NCBI GenBank assembly: GCA_963759735.1
Contig: CAVXAF010000007.1
Coordinates: 930,001-994,000 of the forward strand
Source: Hyphomicrobium_A sp963759735
Lineage (GTDB): Bacteria > Pseudomonadota > Alphaproteobacteria > Rhizobiales > Hyphomicrobiaceae
Length of the DNA: 64,000 bases
Direction: 5' to 3'
A model generated the notes under the pieces. It was not told the DNA's origin, did no database searches, and worked only from the letters and a program-made list of their open reading frames with translations. This document shows, one piece after another, positions 27,835-36,476 of this stretch. A program made the translations under genes and the position numbers. Position 1 is the first letter of the stretch. Each line of letters opens with the position of its first letter.

Positions 27835-27859
27835 AACGAACCGTGCTCGCATGCGTTCC
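27835..27859 (-). promoter_or_regulatory. EcfG (general stress) promoter of the PRC-barrel gene
   Basis: Reverse strand: GGAAC (27859-27855), exactly 16 bases, CGTT (27838-27835). This is the full EcfG/sigma-EcfG consensus of alphaproteobacteria, at the right distance from the start at 27797. Confidence 0.75.
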
Positions 27860-28134
27860 GAAAAATCGTGAGCCGCGAGCTCACCGTCAGAGGCTGCAAT
27901 GTCAGAGGGCGAGCACGACCGGCGTGCGATAATTCGAGCGATCGCCCTCGCGCCGCTGTGGCCAGACTTAACGGAGTTCATCACCCCCGAAATGTTAAAC
28001 CAAATGCATCCCTCATCTCCCAATTCGCGTCGAGCGTTCACAAGGGCGTATATCCGGAAATATTTCGGAACGATGCCACGCGGCACACATTGCCCATACG
28101 ACGCCACCAGTGCGTTGAACCGGAAAGGAGAAAA

Positions 28135-28428
28135 ATGATGACCAGCAATTTGATCGCGTCCTCCTGCGCCGCTCTGCTTTTTCTCACATCAGCAGCATCC
28201 GCCGTCACGGTGAAAAATACGAGTGATAAGGAGATCACCATCGGCATTGACAGGGGCAGTGAAGAGAAAACTCAAACGGTCGGTGCCGGCGAATCCGTGC
28301 AACTCGACTGCAAACAGCAGTGCGGAGTGACCGGCCCCTGGGGGTTCTCATGGATGGCCAAGGGCGATGCAACGATGAGCAGCGACGGGCAGAGCCTCAT
28401 TAACGTAACCGACAGCAAGCAGGGCTAG
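28135..28428 (+). CDS. Small secreted protein, unknown function
   Basis: A 97-residue protein with a Sec signal (LIASSCAALLFLTSAASA). The mature part is about 75 residues with two close cysteines (LDCKQQCG) and reads like a small beta domain (VTVKNTSDKEITIGIDRGS). AAAGGAG four bases upstream supports this start. It is followed at 41 bases by the EF-hand-like protein and is probably co-transcribed. No family recognised. Confidence 0.65.
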   Translation: MMTSNLIASSCAALLFLTSAASAVTVKNTSDKEITIGIDRGSEEKTQTVGAGESVQLDCKQQCGVTGPWGFSWMAKGDATMSSDGQSLINVTDSKQG

Positions 28429-28469
28429 CAGCGTAATTCAGCCACGCGGCCCCACCGAAAAATAGGAGA

Positions 28470-28911
28470 ATGACCATGAAAAGCGCTATAGCGGCTGGCG
28501 CCCTCGTCCTCGCCGCATCTTCCGTAGCTTATACTTCCGGTGCTCGCGCCCAGGCCGAGCCCATGACGAAACTATCGCAGGCCGAATGCGGATCGCTTTG
28601 GAGTCAGGCCAGCCCAAGCGGTAATCCCATCACTGAAAGTGAGGCCGCGGCCTATTTGACGGACTTCAAGGCTGCCAATCCCGATGGCGATACGACGATC
28701 GAGAAGGACGAGTTCTCTAAGGCTTGCGACAACGGGTTGGTGAAAAGCACAGCTTCGAGCGGTGCGAGCACAGGCGAGTTCGAGCTCTGAGAACACCCCT
28801 GAGACCCTGCACCCGCCGACGAACAGGGTGGGCGAGCAGGTGCCGACGATGCGTTCGGATGAGAACGTGCCCGACGCCCAGGGTTCGAAGACTTACCAGC
28901 CGCCCAAGTAA
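28470..28911 (+). CDS. Secreted EF-hand-like protein (one frame break near the end)
   Basis: Sec signal (ALVLAASSVAYTSGARAQ) and a mature domain with one EF-hand-like loop, FKAANPDGDTTIEKDEF, preceded by CGSLWSQASPSG. As read, it stops at 28790 after GEFEL. Deleting one T at 28788 extends it 40 residues with ENTPETLHPPTNRVGEQV and a terminal TYQPPK, a hydrophilic tail with no internal stops and coding-like composition. I take the longer form as more likely. Calcium binding is possible but unproven with a single loop. Confidence 0.55.
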
Positions 28912-28981
28912 GGACAATGGGAGAGCGGGGCTCAATGTGAGCTCCTCTCTCTCGGGCCCGTGCGCAATCAGCCGAATACGA

Positions 28982-29867
28982 ATGCCAAATCAATGGAAAT
29001 CTCTCGCCAATCTCGATTGGCGCCGAGTGGCTGAGAGGTGTTTATCGGCGAACATCCGACACGCATCTAATCACAATGGCCGGGGGCGTCGCCTTTTTTG
29101 CGACCTTGGCTCTCTTTCCCGCAATTACGGCCGTCGTTTCGTTATATGGGTTTGTCGCAGACACCCACACCATCATAGATCAGTTGAGTTTAGCTAAGCC
29201 CTTCCTTCCGCAAGGCGCATACCAGCTCATTGAAGACCAGGTGACGAGGGTGGCGGAAGGCGACCGAAGCGTGTTCGGTGTTGCTTCCTCGGTGAGTATG
29301 GCAGCGGCAATATGGAGCGCGAACGCCGGCACGAAAGCTGTGATCGAGGCATTGAATGTCGTCGACGATACGCGAGAGTCGCGGGGGATAATCCGGCTAA
29401 ACCTGTTCTCTTTACTGAGTACCGTCGCAGCGGTCGTCGTTGTCGTCGCCGTTTTAGTGGCGGTCGTTCTTCTACCGATATTGCCTGCCGGGTTCGGGAT
29501 TGAACTGCCCGGAAACGTCGATCTTCTCAAGTGGGCTGTGCTGTTTGTGCTCGTACTCTCGGGTGTATCCCTCTTTTACAGGTTTGGACCCGCAAGTAAG
29601 CATGCACGACCGCTTGTAAGCGTGGGATCGCTCGGCGCCACTCTGCTTTGGGTTGTGACCGCTACCGGCGTGACGTGGTACATCTCGAACTTCGCGAACT
29701 ACAACGTCGCGTATGGGTCCATGGGAGCTGTATTCGGCCTGATGATCTGGATGTGGGTGTCGTGTTTGCTCGTCCTGCTCGGCTACGCATTGGATGAGGA
29801 AATTCGCTCCGGCGGGTCACGACGCTCCGATGAGCTAGGGTCGGGCTCGCAGAACGGACATGATTGA
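28982..29867 (+). CDS. YihY/BrkB family membrane protein (one frame break)
   Basis: About 295 residues with six helices. The N-terminus MPNQWKSLANLDWRRVAER joins VYRRTSDTHLITMAGGVAFF when one T at 29039 is removed; then ATLALFPAITAVVSLYGF, the central SVSMAAAIWSANAGTKAVIEAL and the C-terminal YGSMGAVFGLMIWMWVSCLLVLLGYALDEEI are family landmarks. BrkB proteins are inner-membrane proteins of uncertain role, often stress-linked. Convergent with the DUF421 gene. Confidence 0.85.
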
Positions 29868-29881
29868 TACTCTTCGAGAGA

Positions 29882-30412
29882 TCAATCAGCGACTTGACGA
29901 AGTCCCGTCAGAGCGCTCTGTCCGCTGTCCACTTGCCTGGGCTGCCCAGTTCGGACGACGCTGATACTGCCGTCCGCCTCGAGCACGATGGCTCGAACCT
30001 CGGAAAGTGCTCCTAATCCCTGCGCCCGAACCGCAGCAAGAGCTTCATCCTGAGTTACCCTCTCCCGTTTCATTGCGCCCGGGAGCCAGTGGTCATCGAA
30101 GAAAAGCAGCGTCGGCTCGGACTTCACCAGTCTGGCAAAGGGCTTCCATCGCACGGAGACATAGGTGACCGCGAGCTGGAGCAAGCAAAGAAGCACGAAG
30201 GCAAGTATCCCCTCACTTAGAGATACGGTGTCGTTGAGGATGGTCGCCGCGAGAATCGAGCCCAGGGCGACTGTCACCACCAAGTCGAAGGCGTTCATCT
30301 TGGAAAGCGTTCGCTTTCCCGTCGTCCGCAACAGCATCACCAGCGCTGCATAGCCGCAAACCCCGACGACAGTGACGCGTAGCAAGTCGTCATAGGAATC
30401 GAAGAACATCAC
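29882..30412 (-). CDS. DUF421 (YetF-type) membrane protein
   Basis: A 176-residue protein with three N-terminal helices (VTVVGVCGYAALVMLLRTTGKRTL, then LVVTVALGSILAATILND) and a soluble C-terminal domain with SEPTLLFFDDHWLPGAMKRERVTQDEALAAVRAQG, the DUF421 pattern. Function unknown; related B. subtilis proteins are membrane stress proteins. A consensus EcfG promoter lies about 100 bases upstream. Confidence 0.88.
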   Translation of the reverse strand: MMFFDSYDDLLRVTVVGVCGYAALVMLLRTTGKRTLSKMNAFDLVVTVALGSILAATILNDTVSLSEGILAFVLLCLLQLAVTYVSVRWKPFARLVKSEPTLLFFDDHWLPGAMKRERVTQDEALAAVRAQGLGALSEVRAIVLEADGSISVVRTGQPRQVDSGQSALTGLRQVAD

Positions 30413-30510
30413 GTCGGGCTCTCGAGGAAGGCGATCTTGGACGGCGCTACGGCATGTCCGGGCGCTGACCGGGATTCCGTAAAAGAGTTTCGCTTATGCA
30501 TGGATTGACA

Positions 30511-30535
30511 ACGGTTGCACGTATCAAGCGTTCCC
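30511..30535 (-). promoter_or_regulatory. EcfG (general stress) promoter of the DUF421 gene
   Basis: Reverse strand: GGAAC (30535-30531), 16 bases, CGTT (30514-30511), a full consensus match, giving a leader of about 95 bases before the DUF421 start. The rest of the 350-base gap to the L,D-transpeptidase shows no gene. Confidence 0.72.
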
Positions 30536-30760
30536 TGCCAGCACAGTCTAACAAGCCTCTCGAGCGGGCTGCGGTGAACTGTGCTTACAGCGCATTGCCG
30601 GGCTCTGCGAGAGCCGCTTGGCGGCTTGGTTTCAGCGAAGCGTGGGTGGCAGATTTCGCCTCTGCATTGTTCGGAAGCAGAAGCAAAAGCCGTGGGCGCA
30701 ACAAACGTGTCCCGATCGCGTTTAGCCAAAGCAGCATAACTGGAAGGACACCCCTGTCTT

Positions 30761-32116
30761 ATGTCGACGCTGTTAAGGGCCTTTGCTTGCATTCTATCTT
30801 TCATCGTTGTCGCTGAGGCCCGTGGGGCCGAGACGAGCGATGGAGGAAATTTAAGCGCGAGCCGAGAAGCCGGTAAGCCGGTGGTCGCTGTCATCGGGCT
30901 GCGCCAGCAAAAGATCACGGTTTACGATTCAGCTGGTGCGGTCATGCAGGCGCGGGTCTCGACGGGACGGCGGACGTACGATACCCCGGCCGGTATCTTC
31001 ACAGTGCTGCAAAAGAACAGAGATCACGTCTCCAACCTTTATGAGGACGCGGAGATGCCGTTCATGCAGCGCCTTACTTGGTCGGGCGTGGCCCTGCATG
31101 CCGGGCCGCTGCCCGGCTATCGCGCATCGCACGGGTGCATACGGCTGCCATACGGGTTTGCCGAGCGCTTGTTCGACCTCACCAGCATCGGTACCCGGGT
31201 AGTAATCGCGCCCAGCAATGTGGACGCCGCCGACGTTTCTCATCCAGTCTTGGAACAACTGCGGCGCGCGGCGACCAGCTCCACAGCGGCAGAGGATGTC
31301 GAACGCGCCCGTGAACTTGCGACGAGCCTGCTCAAGGATTCTGACGCTTTAGCGAAAAGAGCCTCAATTGCTGCTGCCGACGCGCGGCGGGCCGAGGCGA
31401 AGCGAGTTGGAACTCTTAAGCGACTCGACGTTGCCATGAAGAAGGCGAAAGCATTGAAGCTCGGGCGGGAAAAGGACCGTGCCGAGTTGCGAGTGGACAA
31501 GCTGAGGGCGGATGCTGCAAGCAGCACGTCGCAGGCGATGGCTGCAACCTCGGTGGCTCGCGCTGCAAAAGCCGATCACACAGAGGCGAATGAGCGAGCA
31601 CGTAAAGCGCGGCTCAAGGCCTGGCCGATATCGATCATGGTCAGTCTCAGCACTCAGCGCATCTATGTGCGGCAGGGGTTCGAGCCCGTGCTGGAATTGC
31701 CCGCCGTCATACGCGACCCCAGGCAGCCGATAGGTACACATGCATTTTATGCGTCGGAAACGCCCTCTGGCGACCGTGGGTGGCTGGGGGTCGCGTTGGA
31801 TGGCAATGAGAGCGATACTGCACGCCAGGTGCTGGATCGTATCGAACTGCCTAAAAGCGTAACGGACAAGCTTGCAGACAGTACATGGTTCGGTTCGGCT
31901 CTCATTGTTTCAGACGAGGCGCCTTATAAAGAAACTGCCTCGGGCACTGATTTCATCGTTGTCCTTGGCGATCAACCCCAAGGCGCCCTGAAGATACGCG
32001 AGCCGACGCCACGTGGACGTCCGATTGCTCAAGGTTCGCCCCCGAAACAGCCGACAATTCGAGCCTATAGGTCAGCGCAGGATCACCATTTTCGCCATCC
32101 CCTCGGGTTCCCCTAA
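30761..32116 (+). CDS. L,D-transpeptidase with two YkuD-like domains
   Basis: A 451-residue periplasmic enzyme that forms 3-3 peptidoglycan crosslinks or attaches proteins. After a signal peptide, a first YkuD domain spans about residues 40-155 with catalytic Cys126 in SHGCIRLP. A long charged, Ala-rich coiled coil (about 170-285) leads to a second YkuD-like domain (ISIMVSLSTQRIYVRQG, then DPRQPIGTHAFYA, about 290-400) that lacks the SHGC motif and must be inactive. The tail is Pro/Arg-rich. Domain architecture is seen in several Rhizobiales enzymes. Confidence 0.87.
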   Translation: MSTLLRAFACILSFIVVAEARGAETSDGGNLSASREAGKPVVAVIGLRQQKITVYDSAGAVMQARVSTGRRTYDTPAGIFTVLQKNRDHVSNLYEDAEMPFMQRLTWSGVALHAGPLPGYRASHGCIRLPYGFAERLFDLTSIGTRVVIAPSNVDAADVSHPVLEQLRRAATSSTAAEDVERARELATSLLKDSDALAKRASIAAADARRAEAKRVGTLKRLDVAMKKAKALKLGREKDRAELRVDKLRADAASSTSQAMAATSVARAAKADHTEANERARKARLKAWPISIMVSLSTQRIYVRQGFEPVLELPAVIRDPRQPIGTHAFYASETPSGDRGWLGVALDGNESDTARQVLDRIELPKSVTDKLADSTWFGSALIVSDEAPYKETASGTDFIVVLGDQPQGALKIREPTPRGRPIAQGSPPKQPTIRAYRSAQDHHFRHPLGFP

Positions 32117-32369
32117 GGAGACCCGGAGGCGCGCAGATATTTCTTCGCCTCGCGGTCCCGGTATTGGTCAGCGTACCACTCGGGTGATCGATGCGAGTCG
32201 TGTCGACCAGCGGAAGTTCCACTTGTAGCGCCTGATGGCCGGACTAAATCTTTCCCGCCCCTGAAAGGGCAGCCAAGATGTCCGGCGATCGCGCTCTCGA
32301 CGGCAGCACGCAGCCGGCAACTTCCGGAGAAGCTATGCGTTTGCGTTGGATACAGAGATCGGAGATCAA

Positions 32370-32669
32370 ATGCCAGACGTGTCCCGGATTGACGTTTTAC
32401 GGTTATCAGAAAACGGCTCATTTGCGTTTCGGATTGATGTTAAGGATATCCAGGGAGAAAGTAGTCATGAAGTTACCCTCTCCCGCGAAACTTACGACAG
32501 GCTTACCGACAGCAAGTTCGCGCCAGAGACGTGCGTCGAAGCCTGCTTCCGCTTCTTACTTGATCGCGAACCGAAAGAATCTATTCTGTCGAGCTTCGAC
32601 GTCGACCGCATCGCCCATTATTTTCCCGACTTCGAGGCCACGCTACCGCAGTATTTCCCTCAGATCTGA
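32370..32669 (+). CDS. Conserved small protein of unknown function
   Basis: A 99-residue soluble protein starting MPDVSRIDVLRL. Its second half, TCVEACFRFLLDREPKESILSSFDV and IAHYFPDFEATLPQYF, resembles a short conserved alphaproteobacterial family I have seen only as hypothetical. No signal peptide. An upstream ATG at 32346 would add eight residues. The 250 bases before it hold nothing I can support. Confidence 0.6.
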   Translation: MPDVSRIDVLRLSENGSFAFRIDVKDIQGESSHEVTLSRETYDRLTDSKFAPETCVEACFRFLLDREPKESILSSFDVDRIAHYFPDFEATLPQYFPQI

Positions 32670-32672
32670 TCG

Positions 32673-32900
32673 GTGCGGACTGGAGCCGGCGTCAGCGTCG
32701 CGCATCGACTGGTGAAAGTGCGTCTCGGCGAGCAGGTTCGCAAGCTTCTCCGCCATGATGCGCGCGTGGAGGCTGTCGAAGAGGCGCTTAGCATGCAAAT
32801 TGGAGCGGATGCGATCCTGTTTGCCGCCCGCTACGGTTCGACCGAAGTGTTCCCGCAACTAAGGTCGTGCGTGCTCGACACGAGCTTGCCGCGCAGATAG
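32673..32900 (+). pseudogene. Possible C-terminal fragment of a cation diffusion facilitator
   Basis: A 75-codon frame whose middle, VRKLLRHDARVEAVEEALSMQIGADAILFAAR, looks like the cytoplasmic C-terminal domain of CDF metal transporters (pattern ...DPAV..V..LLTMHLGP..VLLA...). The membrane domain is missing, and after AARY the sequence no longer fits. Probably a decayed remnant. The remaining 190 bases before the VOC gene hold nothing I can support. Confidence 0.35.
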
Positions 32901-33094
32901 AAAGCACCTGCCCTGCAATTCGCCGGGCGTTCTTGCGGTCCTCCCCGATCTAGCCATCGGCGCTTATCGCCGACGACATGCTCGAGGGTTTCAACGATCG
33001 CGACTACGTGTATGCAGGCGCGCTGTCTGGCCGTGACCACAATCGGCCATTACCGCTTTGCCGCAATTGCGGATGCAAGAGGGAGGGATATGTC

Positions 33095-33568
33095 GTGGCG
33101 AAAAACATCATCTGCCTTTGGTACGACAAGGACGCCGAGGCTGCCGCCCGCTTCTACGCAGCGACCTTTCCCGACAGCGCCGTCGGCGCGGTTCACCGTG
33201 CACCCAGTGACTTTCCATCCGGCAAAAAAGACGATGTTCTGACGGTCGAGTTCACCGTCGCCGGCATTCCCTGCCTCGGCCTCAACGGTGGCCCGGCGTT
33301 CAAGCACACCGAAGCTTTCTCGTTTCAGATCTCCACGGAAGATCAAGCGGAGACCGACCGTTACTGGGATGCCATCGTCGGCAACGGCGGCCAGGAAAGC
33401 GCGTGTGGGTGGTGCAAGGACAAGTGGGGCATCTCATGGCAGATCACCCCGCGCGTGCTGATGGAAGCATTGGCCGCTGGTGGCGCCGAAGCCAAGCGCG
33501 CCTTTGATGCGATGATGAACATGACGAAGATCGACGTAGCAGCGATAGAGGCGGCGCGGCGCGGGTGA
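33095..33568 (+). CDS. VOC superfamily (PhnB-like) protein
   Basis: A 157-residue single-domain protein of the glyoxalase/bleomycin-resistance superfamily, of the PhnB / '3-demethylubiquinone 3-methyltransferase' annotation group. Landmarks: IICLWYDKDAEAAARFYAATFPDSAVG, VLTVEFTVAGIPCLGLNGGP, FSFQISTEDQAETDRYWDAI, GWCKDKWGISWQITPRVL. The GTG start at 33095 is preceded by GAGGGAGGG; an upstream ATG at 32978 would add 39 unrelated residues. Substrate unknown. Confidence 0.88.
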   Translation: MAKNIICLWYDKDAEAAARFYAATFPDSAVGAVHRAPSDFPSGKKDDVLTVEFTVAGIPCLGLNGGPAFKHTEAFSFQISTEDQAETDRYWDAIVGNGGQESACGWCKDKWGISWQITPRVLMEALAAGGAEAKRAFDAMMNMTKIDVAAIEAARRG

Positions 33569-33599
33569 TGCGCCGAGCCGCCCCGCCGAATCGCCGGCA

Positions 33600-34064
33600 T
33601 CAGAAACCGAAGTGGCTGAGGCTCGGATAATCGTCGGGCCGGCGTCCCAAGGGCCAGTGAAATTTCCGATCGGCCTCTCGTATGGGGTGTTCGTTGATGC
33701 TCGCCAGTCGCCGGCGCATCAGACCATCCTCGGCGAATTCCCAGTTCTCGTTGCCGTAGGCGCGAGACCAGTTGCCGCTGTCATCGCGATATTCGTAGGC
33801 GAAGCGCACCGCGATGCGGTTGCCCGCGAAGGTCCACAACTCCTTGATCAGGCGGTAGTCGAGTTCGCGCGCCCACTTGCGGCCCAAGAATGCCTCCACG
33901 GCGGCCCGGCCGTTCAAGAACTCCGCGCGGTTCCGCCAGGCGCTGTCAGGCGTGTAGGCGAGCGCTACCGTGGCCGGATCGCGCGTGTTCCAGGCATCCT
34001 CAGCACGGCGCACCTTCTCGATTGCCGTCGCTTCGGTGAACGGGGGAAAAGGCGGGCGGGACAT
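33600..34064 (-). CDS. DUF1348 / NTF2-like protein
   Basis: A 154-residue SnoaL/NTF2-fold protein. The DUF1348 core is clear: EKVRRAEDAWNTRDPATVALAY, WRNRAEFLNGRAAVEAFLGRKW, RFAYEYRDDSGNWSRAYGNENWEF and a C-terminal GRRPDDYPSLSHFGF. Small-molecule binding or isomerase-like activity is likely for the fold; the substrate is unknown. Convergent with the VOC gene. Confidence 0.87.
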   Translation of the reverse strand: MSRPPFPPFTEATAIEKVRRAEDAWNTRDPATVALAYTPDSAWRNRAEFLNGRAAVEAFLGRKWARELDYRLIKELWTFAGNRIAVRFAYEYRDDSGNWSRAYGNENWEFAEDGLMRRRLASINEHPIREADRKFHWPLGRRPDDYPSLSHFGF

Positions 34065-34520
34065 GCGAGTGCTCCTCGGGGTGTTGCGCGCGGGAAGATG
34101 GTCTACGCGCCGGCTGTCTGGCGGTGCAATCTGCTTTGATTCCTAGCACTCGCAATGACGCACGCGGCACATGACTTTTGCTCAGCATGCACGCTCTCCC
34201 CTCGGATACGGCGCGCGATCGGTAAGCCGCAATAAATATTATCGGAGCAGCTGGCACTCAGTGTTAGACGCCTCGCCCATCCCCGGTTCAATGTTTCCGC
34301 ACAATGCGCGTTTCCGGCCTATCAAACTGCTTCAAAATCGTCCCATCGCGCGCACGCAAAACACACGCTGTCACGGGTTGCGCAGGAACGCATAAAACAC
34401 CCGGGCCATTGCCTCCCCAGTACCCGCCGCCGGCATCGCCCGACAAGCGATCAGACTAAAGCCGCAGGCGGACTAGCCGGGATGAGATCCCGAGGAGAAC
34501 AAACTGGAGGAGAACCGATC
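34065..34520. other. Intergenic region upstream of the secretion locus
   Basis: About 455 bases without a supportable gene. It must hold the promoters of the DUF1348 gene (reverse) and of the secretion locus (forward). A GGAAC at 34386-34390 has no matching -10. GGAGG stands 12 bases before the first gene of the locus. Confidence 0.4.
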
Positions 34521-35373
34521 ATGAGTGAGAGAATCTATCCCGGCTCCGCAGGAGCCCCAGGTTTCGCGGGCGGACCCGCCACCGGCACGCAGCGATCGTC
34601 GCCATCGGGCGAACAGCAAACCCCATCGCCAGAACTCCGATCCGAACGCGACGCCGGCCGACAGCGATGGTGGGGGCCTGGTGCATGCAGGCGGATCTGA
34701 CGGCGGCATCAACGTCATCGGCGGTGATACCGACGGCAACGGCGACGGCCTCATCAACGTGCATACCGATGCCTTTAGCGGTGTGACGGGAGATACGCTG
34801 GACGGGATCAACGTTGATGTCGTCAACAGCGACAGCCTCGTCGACGCGCACGCGCCTGGCCTGCTCGATGCAACCGTTGGTGATGGAACAGTCGCCGATG
34901 TCATCGGCGGGCTAGGTGATGGCGGCGGGCTGGGAGGCCTCGGCGACCTGGGCAGCCTCAACGGCTTGGCCGACGGTTCGCAAGGCATCCAGGTCGACGT
35001 GCTGAATGGCGACAGTCTCGCCGAAGTCCACGCCCCCGGCATCGCTGACGCCGTCGTCGGCGAAGGCCTGGTCGGCGGTGACGGCCTACTTGGCGGCGCG
35101 ACCGATGGTCTAGGCCTCGGCGGCGATCAGGGGTTGAACGTGCAGGTGCTCAACGGCGACTACCTCGCCGAAGCGCATGCGCCCGGAGATACCGACGTTA
35201 CCGTCGGCGGAGCCGAACTCGGCAATCTCATGGGTGGAGCCGAGTTGGGTGGTCTCATCGGCGATGTTCCCATCGATACCGGTGGCCTCGTCGGCGACAT
35301 CCTTGGCGGCGGTACCGCCGGCGACCTAGCCGGGCTGGACCTCGGACAGACGCTCGACAGCGTTACCGGCTGA
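34521..35373 (+). CDS. Gly/Asp-rich repeat protein, probable type I secretion substrate (one frame break)
   Basis: About 283 residues, acidic, very rich in Gly, Asp, Leu and Val and lacking Cys. The N-terminus (MSERIYPGSAGAPGFAGGP) joins NSDPNATPADSDGGG when one C at 34629-34630 is removed. Three degenerate repeats of about 50-60 residues each contain a core of the form (I/L)xVxVxNxDxLxxAHAPG: VVNSDSLVDAHAPG, VLNGDSLAEVHAPG, VLNGDYLAEAHAPG. The C-terminus DLAGLDLGQTLDSVTG is hydrophobic/acidic like T1SS signals. No N-terminal signal peptide. Two similar genes, an ABC exporter and an adaptor follow. I know no family with this repeat. Confidence 0.62.
34804..35190 (+). repeat. Three degenerate coding repeats (AHAPG units)
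   Basis: Units begin at about 34804, 34984 and 35131 (spacings 180 and 147 bases). Each encodes GxxVxVxNxDxLxxxHAPGxxDxxVG. Divergence at DNA level with conservation of the protein motif indicates old duplication under selection. Confidence 0.65.
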
Positions 35374-35387
35374 CACGCATGACGGAC

Positions 35388-35415
35388 GATGACCGGCGTC
35401 GCGGCGCCGGTCATC
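35388..35415 (+). terminator. Hairpin after the repeat-protein gene
   Basis: Perfect 11-base stem GATGACCGGCG against CGCCGGTCATC with a six-base loop, 15 bases after the stop. There is no T tract, so it may attenuate or protect mRNA, making the first substrate more abundant than the exporter genes downstream. Confidence 0.55.
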
Positions 35416-35450
35416 TCCCAAGACAACAATAAAAGCGCGGAGCAAAGCTC

Positions 35451-35801
35451 ATGCCGATCGAAGCAAATCGAACTGGCCTTCAATTAAAGTCCCCGACGGC
35501 GCGGCGCGCGGGCGAGACAGACAAGCCAGGCCTCTTGGATCGGCGCCGCTGGACGAGCTTTCTTACGTGGGCGTTCGTGCTCGCCGAGATGGCCGGTCGC
35601 GACGGACTGCTGCCGACCGCGGCGCACGCCGCCGACGAAAACATCGACCAAGGTTCGCACGGCGGCTCGGGTTCAGCGCCTATTGTCAACAATCTGCCGA
35701 CCATCGCCGTTTCAACGGCAAGCGAAAGTCCGGCACCGGTTCCCGCTCAGCAGGCCGCCTCTGCGGCGCCGCTTCCAAACCCGACGGCGCATGCGAAGTG
35801 A
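35451..35801 (+). CDS. Exported-looking small protein of the secretion locus
   Basis: A 116-residue protein. A basic N-terminus with RRRW (about residues 31-34) is followed by a hydrophobic stretch (TSFLTWAFVLAEMAG) and a possible cleavage site AHA-AD, then a low-complexity Ser/Ala/Pro/Asn tail. It may be a membrane or secreted component. It might also be the 5' part of the next gene, since the next open frame begins only 23 bases on without a good ribosome site. No family recognised. Confidence 0.45.
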   Translation: MPIEANRTGLQLKSPTARRAGETDKPGLLDRRRWTSFLTWAFVLAEMAGRDGLLPTAAHAADENIDQGSHGGSGSAPIVNNLPTIAVSTASESPAPVPAQQAASAAPLPNPTAHAK

Positions 35802-35824
35802 TCTCACCGAAGCGAAAATCGCTG

Positions 35825-36473
35825 ATGGTGCCGATGAGTTTGGGCATGGCGGTGTCGGTGGTGGCGATGGCGGGCGGTAGCGGCGGCTACAGCGACAGTG
35901 CGCAGCACGATGCGCTCGGTTCATTCGCCGACGGCGATGGCGTGCATTTGGCACTAGGTGGAAATCACCTCATGGCCTTCGACCAGTTCGGCGCACCGCT
36001 GGATCTGGGGTTGAATCTCGATCTGGACCTCGGCCGTACGCTGCAGGGGGTTCTCGACAATGTGTCCGATGGCCTCGAGGGCCTGCCGCTTGTCGGCGGT
36101 CTGCTCGATAGCCTCGGCTCGGCGCTCAATCCAGTCACCTCGCTGGTAGGATTAGGCTCGAGCCACGATGCACACGGCCATGATGCACACGGTATGGGCT
36201 CCTCCGGTCAGCTTCATTTTGCGCAGTCGGCGCCTTCCGCAGCCGATCCTCTAGCCGATGGCGGTGGCCACACCACCTACGGCATTGCTCTCAACCTTGG
36301 TGCGGAGGGCATCGGTCCCGGCTCCGCATCGGGACAAGACGCGGCGCTCGGGCGGCAGCGTGCTCGATCAGCTGTCGGGCGATCACCTGCCGGGCATCGA
36401 TCTCCACACGGTGTCTGACGCCTTGCACCTCGATCAGGCCGTGCTGCGCACGGCCGGGGATATTCTGGCCTAG
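35825..36473 (+). CDS. Gly/Leu/Asp-rich exported-looking protein of the secretion locus (one frame break)
   Basis: About 215 residues. It starts with MVPMSLGMAVSVVAMAGGSGG, then an amphipathic region LDLGLNLDLDLGRTLQGVLDNV and GLPLVGGLLDSLGSALNPV, a His-rich repeat DAHGHDAHGMG, and after removal of one G at 36350-36352 the end GGSVLDQLSGDHLPGIDLHTV...GDILA. The Leu/Asp/Gly periodicity (DLGxxLxxV) recalls the last part of the repeat protein (LDLGQTLDSVTG). Immediately followed by the exporter gene. The weak ribosome site at 35825 leaves the start uncertain. Confidence 0.5.
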
Positions 36474-36476
36474 GCA

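Noticed and set aside
28069..28095. GGAAC upstream of the secreted protein at 28135 as an EcfG promoter
   Set aside because: At 16-17 bases downstream the sequence is CATT/ATTG, not CGTT.
34386..34412. GGAAC upstream of the secretion locus as an EcfG promoter
   Set aside because: No CGTT-like element at the required distance.
34700..34770. RTX nonapeptide repeats in the repeat protein (GGDTDGNGD)
   Set aside because: Only one loose GGxGxD-like stretch; no tandem nonapeptides.
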